DNA of 64,000 nucleotides from Chrysaora quinquecirrha. Taxonomy: Eukaryota > Cnidaria > Scyphozoa > Semaeostomeae > Pelagiidae. A program made the position numbers and the translations under genes. The stretch is taken from the NCBI GenBank assembly GCA_014526335.1, contig JACTAT010000061.1, positions 2,351,553 through 2,415,552 of the forward strand. Reading direction: 5' to 3'. Below are positions 25,082-37,800 of the stretch, piece by piece. The notes beneath the pieces were generated by a model, which saw only the letters and a program-made list of their open reading frames with translations, ran no database searches and was not told the DNA's origin. The number at the start of each line of letters is the position of its first letter. The stretch's first letter is position 1.

Positions 25082-25492
25082 GTACACGCTTTTTTTATAA
25101 AGAACCACTTTATATAAGGAACCTACATGTAGAAGGCCGGAAAATTTAAAGAACGTATACTACTAAAGAGAAAATCGTTAAGGAACTTTTCAATTTTGAA
25201 CGCTTTTATCACTGCAGACAATCAAGAAATAGAAGGTCGGTTCCATTCATTTGCAGTCGAAAATCACATAAATTATATGTTACCCATTTATCAAATGTTT
25301 CCTTGAGTATTCTCGAGCTCTGCTTAAATGCAAGCGTCTCTCTTTTATTGTTAAAGACCACTGTATGTGCAGTTAAAATTAAGGAAATATATAAGGAACT
25401 TTTGGAACTACAATTGCCTCAAAAGAGGCCCAAAAATAAGGAACTTTAAGAACTAGGCCTTGAGGTAGGCTCCTGATAAAATAAGCATGTAC
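25082..25492. mobile_element. Inverted-repeat (MITE-like) element, family B copy 2
   Basis: The left end GTACACGCTTTTTTTATAAA is inverse to the right end ATAAAATAAGCATGTAC. Inside, AAGGAACTTT-type motifs recur. It is about 411 bp and non-coding. Copies 1 and 3 are at 1687-2066 and 36836-37243. Confidence 0.75.
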
Positions 25493-25701
25493 TCGGTCCT
25501 TTGTTCAGTTCTGTTCATTACTGAGTTTCTCAAAGAACTTAAGAAAGTATTACATTATGGATACTTCTTGAGCTTCAAGAATTTCTATATTTGCGTATCT
25601 GTGACTTCCAACTTGCTGATGCATTAACAAGTCCACTCACTAATGCATATTATTTGTGTGGCAACCCCAAAAGAAGAGTTAGAGGCTGCACGAAGGCTAT
25701 G

Positions 25702-25870
25702 TGAAGGTGAAATGGTGTTTTAGCGCTAGTCGCTAGTATCTCAATAGTAGGTTAACTAATCGAGACCTCGACCCTGGCTGTGACGCTACCTTGGCTGGGC
25801 TCGAACCCTGACCACATTGAGCTTCTGACACCACGAGTCAGCTGGATTACACCATTACGCCACAGCACCT
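25702..25870 (-). mobile_element. tRNA-derived SINE (family 1), minus orientation
   Basis: On the minus strand it reads AAAGGTGCTGTGGCGTAATG, B-box-like GGGTTCGAGCCC, GTCACAGCCAGGGTCGAGGT, then TTAGTTAACCTACTATTGAG and a tail ending TTTCACCTTCAC. It is one of the most complete copies in the window. Confidence 0.8.
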
Positions 25871-26471
25871 TTAATGTGTGCCATAGCAGTTCTTGTAGCC
25901 ACTGAATTGAAACCAAGAAAAAATTTTATCTTGCTGAAACCAACAACTTTGGTAGGCTAGGCTTTGGATTTGTCATGTCAGTCTCTTCAGAAAATTAAAA
26001 TCAGACTTTTTATTTATCATGAATCTTATATTTTTCTAGGTTTACTGCAGGTTTTATGGACCTTCTGCCAAAGCCAGTTCTTTCTTGTACAAAACATGTC
26101 TCGTCTTGCAGAACAGAGGCAACAGAATCGCTCTTTGACGTCGCATACTTAATAAACAATTCAACTTTGGTCATCATGAATTATTCCTCTTCACAGAAAA
26201 AAAGCCCGCATTCGCATACAGATCACCAGTGGTGCCCAAGATAAGCACATAAATAGAGGCTTTCAAAATGCTGACCATCATTCAAAAAAGACCAACCACC
26301 ATCTGCCACACCCCCCGTGATGCAACAACAAACGAAGGCAAACAAAGACTTGAAAAACATTCGATTTTGTCGAAAGATTTCTCCAGCAAAAGTTGTGTTG
26401 AAATCTTATGGAGATTAAACAGCTTTGCGGACAGCAAGTGTTAACGTTTTGAGAGTGAGGAACAATAAAAA

Positions 26472-27913
26472 ATGTTCAGTTCTCGCGAAGGATTTTCCAA
26501 GATGTTGACCGCTTTCAACCTTGACGAGATATGTGAAGATTATTTCGACTATGATCAGTTTGAAAGGGTATGTTTGGTTTTGCTATTATTATTCCATCCA
26601 TCTATTAGATCGTTGGCTTTATTGGGTATGTTTTGCAAGTAAACAGAGTTAAAAGAGTTAATAAACAACAAAGGTTCCAACCAAGGAGCGTCAACCTTCT
26701 GCAATTCACTGCTTGGAATCTCCTTGATCTTTCGCTGGGATTTCTATTTCTATTTTTTTCATATAAATCCCTTTGAAATCCTCTTGTTTCAAGGGGAATC
26801 TCTTATGGTCTCTAATGCCTTAGTAAGGAGTGGAATCAATGTAACCCTCGCCCTTTGCACAAAATCTATCAATAACGAGCAATTCGATTTTGCCTTTTAC
26901 AGTATTATGGAGCTCGAAAACCTTTCCAGAGAATTTTTTTGGTCTTGCAAGAAAATTCTCATAATCATCGAAATACTCTTGCTTTCTTGGTTGTGTTCAG
27001 ATAAGTCAGATTCATGAAAAAATTTGCAAAAGTTGCTTAAGTTTTATCGTTTTCACACAAACAAGGAAGTGACAACGGTTTCCATCAGTCAGTCAAATAT
27101 GTTTTTATTTAGAACGGTAGCGAAAATCACAGTCCAGGGCTGGCGAGGAGTGGTTAGGGGGTTCATTCACTGTCTGATTCCTTTTGTACTACTAGAAATC
27201 TGTAAAAATCCTTTTTTATCCCTTATGCTTTTTAAAGAATTGAATCCGATTCGACCCTAACATCTTGAAAAAGAGGTTCTTGTTTGTTTTTCTTTGGCCC
27301 TGGGGGAAGTATGATGGGGGTTGTCCCCTTGACAGAGGGTTTGCATGAAGTGAACGTGGACATTAGGAACCTTATTCTCTTCAGGACACTGAAATAGATT
27401 CAAGAAATCACTGAAACCGAAATTTTATTCCTATTTCGTGATCAATTTGATATTACGTGTGCTTTGCCAATTCATTTGAGAAAATACTTTGAGAAAACAA
27501 ATTTGTTCGTGTTTTTGAAAGATAGCACATTTTGAGCCTTCGAACAGGATGAAATTAGTTAATCAGATCAGCTGTGTAAACTTGTTAAGATTAAAAATAT
27601 CTCACGTCCACTGATTAAGATCAATGAAATCTGAAATCAAAACAACCTGAATACATAATGTGATTTTCGTATTTCGCCCTTTATGGAGTTTTTCGGCAGA
27701 TAAAAAGACGCCATCTACTATCGGGAATCTTTTGAACATTGCAAGAAAATTTTTTGCTGTCATCATGGTTAAATATAACTTTCACCAGCTTCAAATTGTG
27801 AAATTTTTTGCAATGAAAATTTCATACTTTTAGAAGTTAATCATCACCATCAACATCATCATGAACTTCATCATCGTCGTCATCATCTTCAGCGTCATCA
27901 TCATCATCATCAT

Positions 27914-27946
<33 letters not shown>

Positions 27947-29623
27947 CTTCATAATCGTTATTAGCATCGTCATGATAATCTTCATCACCATCATCATCAA
28001 GATGAAGATCACAATCACCATAATCATCAGAATCATCAGATCATCTTCTTCAATTGATCATCATCATCATTGTTATCGTCATCATCACCACCATCAACAT
28101 CGTCATCATCGTCATCATCATCATCCACATCATCATCATCGTCATCATTGTCATTATCACCACGTCATCTTCGTAACTCTGGTATTTCATCGTCTTTTTC
28201 TTCATCATCATCTTCATCATCATTATCGGTAGCACCCGCATCATAATCACTATCATAATCACAAATCCCCACCATTGTAAACATCGTCTCTATTACTATC
28301 ATGCATACTAAATATCGTGCCTTTTTTCGTAGCTTGAAACCGTCATGAAAAGACTACAGCACGATGATTTAGGTGTCAAGAGAAAATCAGAAAAGAAGCT
28401 TCTCGGTTCTGTTCAAAATGATACATTCACAGGTAAAGTTGTCTCATATATTTTATCATCTTCTACTAGAATCGATTTTCTTCTATATTCTTTTGCTCAG
28501 TTGCATTTTTAAGCTTCAAGAATGCTTTTCATCTTCTCATTTACTTTAGTATAACGTATAGTTTCTCGTTTCGCTTCACACTGTTAGTAACCTTAAGCCC
28601 CATTTACGCAACAACTCTTATCTGGCCCGTGGTACTAATTCTGGTACCCGTGCCTCTTTCACCCTTGCTGGGACCACCTCTTCTCTGGTCCCGGCACAAC
28701 TTACAATAACAGATAAGTTTGGATCATCTACACTGCAATTATAGTCTGAGCCGTGCCAATTTTTGTTGCCATTCAAATTTTTATCCGCCGTGCGGTGCCG
28801 AAAATTTCTTGTAGTTTAAATTGGGCTTTAGCCTCTCACGTCTTGTTTCATGTTTCATTACTGCTTCATGAATGTGCTTGATGAATGTATTCTTGATTCT
28901 TCATGCCCAGGTGCGGAATTAATCCGTTCTTTGCAAAGACTCCTAGAAATTGATACCGGTGAGTTAATTTTGTCTCCGATCCGATCCAAATTTGTCCTTT
29001 CAATCTTTTCTCTGTCCAAACTCGTTAAAAGATTGTACTTTAAATGGCTTTAACTTTTCTCTTCTAGCTGAAGCTTTGAATCTTGGGAATCTGCTGTTGC
29101 ATTATGGGTATATTTATCCAAGCGATAGCCATTCATCTCAGCTGTCGATAAAAGAAGATGCTACACATTTCAGATTTCAGGTATTGTGGTTTTTAATAGC
29201 TCCTTTTGCCAAAGAAGCATACATTCATTCATACTTCATCTATCACTCTAAGCTGCCGGCAAACGTTCTTTAAGGTTGACACCTAACATTTTTCACCTAA
29301 CATTTTGCTATGCTATCATAAGGCTTATTTGATAATCTGATCCTTGAAAGATATTATTCTAAGATCATTTTGTAGAATACAAAATATTGGCCGTCCCAAA
29401 AGCCAGATGGAAGTGAAGAAGAATATGGTAAGGGTACCTTTAACAGCTGCAGACTAATGCGATTGCGAATACCAGTGAGGAGGCTCTGATACAGTGTTCC
29501 TTGATTCCTTGCTTCCTTGCTCTCCTTGTAAAACGGCCTGACTAGTACCCTGACTGAATAACTTACTTTCTAACGAGCAAAAGTAATTGCCAACTAACAA
29601 GATAATAAACAGCCAAAATATCC

Positions 29624-29657
<34 letters not shown>

Positions 29658-29690
29658 GCTAACTAACTAACTAACTAACTAAGCAACTAG

Positions 29691-29737
<47 letters not shown>

Positions 29738-29838
29738 CTTCTGATTAACTAGCACTAACTAGCTAACTAACTGACCAACTAACTAACTAACTAACTAGCT
29801 AACTAACTAGCTAACTAACTAACTAACTAACTAACTAG

Positions 29839-29893
<55 letters not shown>

Positions 29894-31594
29894 CTTCTGA
29901 TTAACTAGCACTAACTAGCTAACTAACTACCTGAATTTCTAACTGATTTACTAACTACATAGCTAACTGACTATGGAATAACTAACTAACTAGCTAACTA
30001 ACTAACTTGTTCACGAAGGCATCTGTATCAAGCTTGATTTTGCAAACATGATGAAATCCAGTTTGGCTTTAAGCAAAGATATCCATTTAATTTCAGGTAA
30101 AATTATTGATCAGTTGTTTAACTTTTTCTAGCTATTTTTTTGGTGAAAAGAAATGTTAGCTAAAGGCAAGAATGGCTTGCATCAAAATGAACTGGTAGAG
30201 TTTTCATCAAAACGTTTTTATCTGTTGTTTGTATCATGAGATACTGTAATTCAATCGAATCCAGTGTAACTAATAGCGAGGTCAAGCGAACCCTTTAACG
30301 ATCGTCAATCCGATCATCTGTTAGTTTTGTCTCTGTTCTGCCAGCTTGCCTGACATTCCGATGCCCCAGTTTATAACCCCTTTAACTTATGAAACGAGCA
30401 AAATATTATTTGGATTTTGAAATTTGGTGATTTATGACTGTATTGATTGAGGGTTGCAAAATGTAGAAAAACTTTTTAATTTTTTAGATCAAATAGCCTT
30501 TATCTTTATAAACCTTCAAATTTCCTCATGTTCTTTTCAAAAGTCAGAAATTTTTTAGCTTGAAAGAACGGTTTATTGGGGGTTAATTACTTCTAATTTA
30601 GAGTTTAAACTCAACTAGTCCTCCTAAATTTTGGTTCACAAAGTCGAAAAAAGAATGTTGACCCTCAAGGCTATTTTGTTCTTTTTTAGGCCTATTTTGG
30701 AAAGCTTTTGGAGGTCTTTGGATCAAGATGGAGTAGTGTCATGAAAACTGCAGATGAACAGTACAGGTCAGAGTTAATCTATTGTGTATTTGTTTACCGT
30801 ATTTCTTCGATTAAACGCCCGGGCCGCTTATTTGGAAATCCGTCTCAAAAAGGAGCAATTTCTTGAAAATTAACGAATAAACTGACGTGCTTACGAAAAG
30901 TAGCTAAATTTTGCAACAACAAGCAAAAGGTGTCTCTTGATTCATTCAAGCAAGAGCCTGCAGACACACACTATCTAAGGGGTTTCAGGGACTGACGTGA
31001 CAGGCAGCTCAATTTAAAGGGGCGCTTTTTCGTTGATGGGCGCTTATTCGAGAAAAGACTGTAGTTTGGGTTATTTATCTAGGTCACTTAATTGGTTTAA
31101 AACATTCTTTATTTATTAGGGTTTTAAAAGAAAAGAAAAAAGCTGAACGGCTACTGATCGAAAGAGAGGAAGAAGCATATTGGAGGGTTCACAGACCTCG
31201 GGTAAGATTTTTGATTTAATTGCCATTACATGAAACTGGTTTAACGGAAGCAGCCTCATATTATAAAACTATTATATACACAGAAAAAGGCTAGTTTTAC
31301 TGAGTACACCTCCATACATTCGTCAAATTTTTGTCCTTGATGTGATACTTTTCTGTTTTCAAGGAAGATGACGTGAATGTTTTCGATGCTGGGTATAAGA
31401 AATACAGCAACAGATTTTCAAGAAAGGTGAACGTAACCAGTAAACATTTTCCAAGTTCAATTCATTCCATTATTTAATATCTTGAAATGCAAGCATAGCT
31501 ATATCAACTTTGCAAACTTCTTCGTCAGTAGTTGAAGATATAACGTGTAAGATCAAAACTAACTTACTAACTAGCTAACTAACTAACTAACTAT

Positions 31595-31629
<35 letters not shown>

Positions 31630-31674
31630 GCTAACTAACTAACTAACTAACTAGCTAGCTAACTAACTAACTAG

Positions 31675-31705
<31 letters not shown>

Positions 31706-31714
31706 GCTAGCTAG

Positions 31715-31805
<91 letters not shown>

Positions 31806-34800
31806 GCTAACTAACTAACTAACTAACTAACCAACTAACTAACTAATCAGCTACTTAAGCGAACTAACCAACCAGCTAACTAGCGTTTACGAGAGTAAAC
31901 AATAGAAGCATATACTTAATTAAAGCTTTTGGATGACTGAGAAGATGAGACATTTGGAGTATAGTTATGGATAAATTAAGAAAGAAATGCTTAACAAAGT
32001 TTGGGGATATTTTTCATCGTTTGTTTCGTCTCTTTCCCCAAGTATATAAAATTTTTTCTGTTGAATAGAGTAACTAACAATCTTCTGTATTATGCATGAG
32101 ATTTTCTTACAATCTACATTTAAATTTGTACTTTTTCTATCAAATACTTATTTTCAAAACCCTAAAGCAACTCTTTATGTGTTTACGTTTTTATTTCCTA
32201 GGATCTCCGAACACTTTCAACAGTTCAGACTGAGGTAGCGACGAGAAACCTTTAAATTGTACTTTAATCTAGCTTACTTTGCAAAATTAAATTTTTTAAA
32301 TTAATATCTGATTCTACAAACTGTTTCATCACCTTAGACTTGCTTCCCAAGTCCCTAACTTTCGCTCACATTGAATTGAATTGATGGTTTTGTTGTTTGT
32401 TAGTTTGAGCGTCCAGCAATTCAACTCAATGACGATAACTACGACTCATGTAGTAAGTCTATCATCACCTATAATATCGATTCTTTTTCACTTCAGGTTA
32501 ATTCTTTGAAAGACAAGGCACGGCTTATTCGAATTCCTACATCAGTGGCAGCTAACAAGTAAGTCTATTCATATTTGCAATGCTTTGAAAACCTGTTATG
32601 TATTCGTTAGAGAATAGATGCTAAGGCTGTACTGCCGCTATAAAAGACTACCTCTTCTGAAGCAACTGCAATCTACTTCGTTGTACGTTGCACGCTTACT
32701 TAAGATGTCCACCATCTTCCAGAAAAATGTCGCGCCGACCCAGTCTTCTTTGAAAACGTCTATTCAGAAGTGCAATGCAAATTGTGCGGCTTTCTCTTGA
32801 TACTTTTAAAATGGTTTTGTCTTTGAATTGTCTGGTAGTTGAACATGGCTGTTCGATAAAGGGAAGGAAAAGGATTAAGTCACTGCTACTGTTGCAAAAA
32901 ATATCAGTTTTCCTTAATAACTGAAGCTAATATTGGAGACTTGAATTTAGATGTTAATCTTGCTATCTAAACTGTTTAAACTGAGTGTATGCCCGCCTGC
33001 AGGTCTGTTTGAAAATGGATACAAATTTGCCATGGAAAACCGTCAGCTTCAGATTAAAGTTGCATGAAAATTTTTAATTAAATCCAAATTTGTTGGTAAA
33101 GAAGCAAACACTAGAAGAATACGTTACAAAGATCGTTTGTTCGTCGCTTTTGACCGAAAAAAATTGATTATTTTCTCCCCGTTTCGCTTTATTTCAGCAG
33201 TATATGATAGGATTCAACGTCGAGTTTAACAACACAAAAGCTAACAATACTTTACCTAGATTAATACATACTCACATTATGTAACAATACGTTACTAGAC
33301 CGTGTTTGTGTCTCGCTTTTTGCAGCGAAAGCTTCGTAGCAACGCGATTATTTTCGCCCTCATTTCACCCAGCTTCCAGCAATATATTATCGGGTTCAAC
33401 GTCGAGTTTAACAGCACAAAACTTGTTCCCCAGTCATGGATGCCAAACACCCAGCGTGTCTTTATATGTGAGTAATCTCTCGTGAAAGTCAACACACAAC
33501 TGGGGATGTAGCACACGACAAGAATTATCAAAATCAAAACTGCCAGACGTGTTGCCTTGGAATTAGGCCCTTGCCGCGCGAACGATGAAATCTTTCTCCT
33601 CCTCTTTTCAATCTTATTATTATCTTTCACGTGCGGTATTTGATTTTCCACCGCTGGACAAACTTGTCCAGCGCAAGGTTGACTTTGCGTTACGCCGTTT
33701 TAACGGCGGTAGCGGTGCGGATGTGTTTTCTACGCTCATCACCGCGGGTTTCTTTCTATCGCTCGCCAATTTGTTCTTGTGTTTTATCACTACTCGTTAC
33801 CGCTGCGGTTTGTACGTTTATCCGCTTAACCAACAAACATGCTCGGATATAGACATACGCACTCCATAATATTGACGTCGGTATAAGAGCGATAACAAAT
33901 AACCTCATGATAGTCATCTGCGGCGTTATGAAGCTGAGCGCCATGATCAAAGCGGAGAAGAACCATATTGCCAGAATGGGACAAACGACAATTTTCTTTG
34001 ACGCTGTCAAATTATGATACTTGAAAGGATAAAATATAGCGAAATATCGCTCAAAAGCCATCAACGTCAGTGACAGATACGAGGTCATTCCGATTAGATA
34101 TCCTAGTTGAAGAGCTGTGATGTACAAACCGCAGACAACGTTACGCCGGATGATTTGAACCAGAACAGCTGCCTTCAACGGTTGAATAAGTAGGCCGGCT
34201 ATCATGTCACTGGAAGCAAGGCTGAATAAGATACAATTTGGCACCGTTTGAAGAGATTTGTTTTTAATGATGACTACCAGAACCAAGCAATTTAAAGTTG
34301 CAGCTATTGGTGCAAGTGTGCAGTCAAATGCTATCATTGCGATGTAACTTTTGTAGAAGACATCTTCAAGTGGATAGAAAGCTTTCACATTCAAACATTG
34401 AAATTGATATTCGTCCATCCTGGTTTCCTGAATTCATAGGTCGTTCGCCTTTTTCTTATTGAAAACTTACAAGGATTTTCCACCTGTCTCTCACTAATTG
34501 TTTTTTCCAGAATTCATTATTTCTTTATTGTTTGATGTCTTCGTGAATCTACTATGGAAATTTCCCTTAAAGCTAACGCTTTATGTATCTTTATTGACGT
34601 ATAGGCTACTATCCAATGCTGAATCAATTAATCTGTCAGAATCTTTCTTTCCTGGTTCAAAACTCAATAAAAAGTGACACTTGACTACCTTTCTGTGCCT
34701 GATACATCCCAAAGTTCTTCCAGATTCCTCTGCCTTCTATCCATCCACAGTATGAATCTTCTTAGATACGAATCCTGCTAAAAATGTTTTCATAAATGTA

Positions 34801-37800
34801 GATTTCGCTGTTTCATAGCTAGGGTTCATAAACGCGTTTTTTGCTTGCTTTCTTTCGACTTACCCACACTGCTAAGGCCCTTCTACCTCGGTTTGTTCAG
34901 CTCTGCTCTGTACTACTTTCTAAACGCTTGCATCAGCGTGGATCAAATTGTTAAAATCGAACTTTAATATCTGAACTTCACCTCTGAGACTTTGATCACT
35001 ACTCGAGCTTTCTTTACTTCCCTTGAATGTTCAACCCCTCTTCCTTCTGGATCATTCAGCTCTGTACCAAGTTCCAAACGTGTTTCGTCAATGTAGATCA
35101 AATCAGTAATGGTTCAGAGCTTCAACTCTAAGACTTGGATTTTGGATCACTGCTCGTGCTTTCTATATTTCCCCTGACTGTTCAGGCTATCCTACCTCTG
35201 GTTCGTTCAGCTTTGTGCCAATTTCCAAAAGTGTATCTTCAACGTAAACCATAAATTTTTTAAATCGAACTTTACTAGTTCAGACCTTGAATCTTCAGAC
35301 ATGGATCACAGCTTGCGCTTGCATTTCTCGCAGGATAATTGTCTCCTTAGGTCAACACCGTTCTTCACTGCTCTTCACCACTGCTGAAATGTTTCTTATC
35401 CGTGCGGATTGACAAAATCTTACTTCTGTTGGTCAAAGCTCGAATACAAAGTCAGACGTCTGCTCCTCACCTTATGCTTAAGGTCTGAAACCTCCAATTA
35501 ATAATAGCGCCTTGGCTTAAATATGGGCTAAAGTATGGATGAATTGTTATTCACAAATTCATGAATGCTGACCAATAAAGATCTCAGGATTTCGCTTACT
35601 TGGACCAAGTCAAATAATTCTAGTCATCTCTACCTGCTGTTTTGTTCGATGTCCTTCAATTCAACCATTACATTACGTAATACAGTATCAATATCTTTAT
35701 AGCTAACATAGTTCCCAACTTGCGAACTAAAATATTTTGAATTCACTACTCGCGGCTTTTGTGGTATCCTTCCTACAGAGCGATTTTTCCTTTGCCCATG
35801 CGACAAATGTTATGAAATGTTATTTCAGTAAATACAGGTGAAATAAGTTTCTTTTTACGGATTTTAAAGCTAGGATTAACAGCAGAATCCCACGCAACGT
35901 TTGAAGGTTTTGACACTGCTCAAAAGGACATGAACTGTGGTTGTATTTCTTTCCTCGTGTTTTCATGATTTTTGTTGATATATTTTTACTGATTTTTAAC
36001 AAATAAAAATAAGCAAACAGCAATTACGCTTACGCTAATATTTGAATAAAAGTTTGCAATTACAGTGGAAAAGAAAACATTCTCTCCTCGCGTCCGCAAC
36101 CTTGTCAGTGTTCTCGCCTTAATCACCCTATTCTGCTCATTTGCAGGCTATTCGTCATAGTTCACCTCGCTGTAAAATCTGTCTATCGCAGTTTATCGCA
36201 CTTCTCGTGGCTTGTCCCGTATCCAATGCCTCTGTCTTCGTTTGTTCCGTCAATTATTCTCATTAAACGCCGTTTATACTCTACGTCATTCGTTTATCGT
36301 CGCTTCTATCTCACGGGCATCATACTTGTCATCATTTTCTCCTACTTGCATTGCATTCATCGTCATTTCTGTTTCGGTACGATTAATTTCTACCTGCCGA
36401 TTGCTGCTCACACTGGTTGAGGTGCAGGTGTGTTTATCGCGCGTCTGCATCTTGCTTACTCTCGTCGCCTTTCATCTTTCGCTGTCATCGTCACTGTCGC
36501 CCCTCTGACTGAGGGACACTTAACTTCCACCATCACTATTTTGGTCAAACTTTCTTACGTTACTCGTTTTTATCGTCCTATTTGTGCCCCACATTATTTC
36601 ATTTCATGTAAATCGAAGCCGAATAAGTCATTGTCAACATCATCGTTCTTTTCGTGACTGAGCGGCAGATGTATACAATATAAACAAACTTCTCCTTAGT
36701 TTCTATATTTTTATTTGACACATTTCCTAACATTTATTCAATTCTTCATTAGTCATTATTTACTATTCCTAATTATTTCCCTAATCTAAAAATTTAAACG
36801 CAAAAGATTATTATATTTGCTGGGTAAATTGTAAAGTACACGTTTTTTTTTTTTATAAGAAACCTAGCTCGGGGTCTAGTTCTAAAAGTTTCTTAATTTT
36901 TCGTCCAATTTTAGTTCTAAAAGTTTCTTAACAGTTTCTTAATGAATTGAAATAAATTGCAGTAAAAACGACAAAAAACCTTCTGTGAGATACACGGAAA
37001 CCAATATTGCTTACAGATGCGAGAAATCGCACAGAATTAGCCACGCTGGTGCGAGAAATCGCACGGAAATGCTTGAGAACTAGTTACTACCTCCACAAAT
37101 GTGAATCAGTATGTTGGGAAACGGACGCAAAAATTTCTACAGTTTCTTAACTTCTTCCTCCTAGTTCTAAAAGTTTCTTAACTTTTTGGGTGTCTAGTTC
37201 TAGGTTTCTTATAAACCGGTTTCTTATAAAAAAAAACGTGTACCATTTTAGGCCCTGTTAAAGTTGTGGTCGACTCTTGTGTTGCTGTCGTTGTTTTTTG
37301 GCCCTATCCCGTCACTTTGCGTTTCATTCCTTGTTTGCTGCGAGATTTGTGCGAGGAAATCGCGGGTATTGAATCCAATAGGTTGTCTTCTGATTGCTAG
37401 AGAGACATCTTTATTAAATTTGATAACCTCGTATATCTTCTTACGCATATCTTTCATCTGAAGGCAGTATATCAATGGATTGATGGTTGAATTCATTAAA
37501 ACCAAGCTTTGCGTCCAATCATGAAATGCCCTGACAAAATCATTCGCCATTCCGAAAAATCTAAGAGCCGTAAAAACCCCGCTTGGCAAATAACAAAGAG
37601 CCATGGCTGCCAGCACACTAACTGCAACTTTGGTTGCTTTCGATGCTATGTGTCCTCTTGTTGCGGGCTCTTCTGGCGCATTTTCGCCGTTTATTCTTCG
37701 TACTGCGCCTTGCTGGTCCCTGACGCTACGCCGAATTCGATTTACGACGCGCACAATTCGTATGTGTGCTGAGATACTGAAAATGAGCGAAACTACGATT

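Larger units (their letters stand above)
24574..26471. other. Intergenic region between GPANK1-like and the RGS gene
   Basis: Holds a family B inverted-repeat element (25082-25492) and a family 1 SINE (25702-25870). A possible 3' exon near 26042-26155 is followed by AATAAA at 26150. Remaining sequence shows no recognisable gene. The RGS promoter should lie near 26300-26470. Confidence 0.4.

Noticed and set aside
27830..28262. Ile/His-rich plus and Met-rich minus ORFs
   Set aside because: Another ATC trinucleotide array in the RGS intron.
29620..31890. CTAA arrays as telomeric repeat or CRISPR-like array
   Set aside because: The unit is a plain tetranucleotide without spacers. It differs from TTAGGG, the animal telomere repeat, and lies inside a gene.
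32404..32452. Extra RGS exon (FERPAIQLNDDNYDS)
   Set aside because: It has AG/GT flanks, but its length of 49 bases breaks phase. Skipping it joins the GGL exons 32234 and 32497 in frame with the length expected from vertebrate R7 proteins.
36212..36657. Plus-strand ORFs of 65-98 codons with Ser/Leu-rich, vaguely membrane-like sequence
   Set aside because: No receptor motifs in either strand and three overlapping frames open; no support as a gene.
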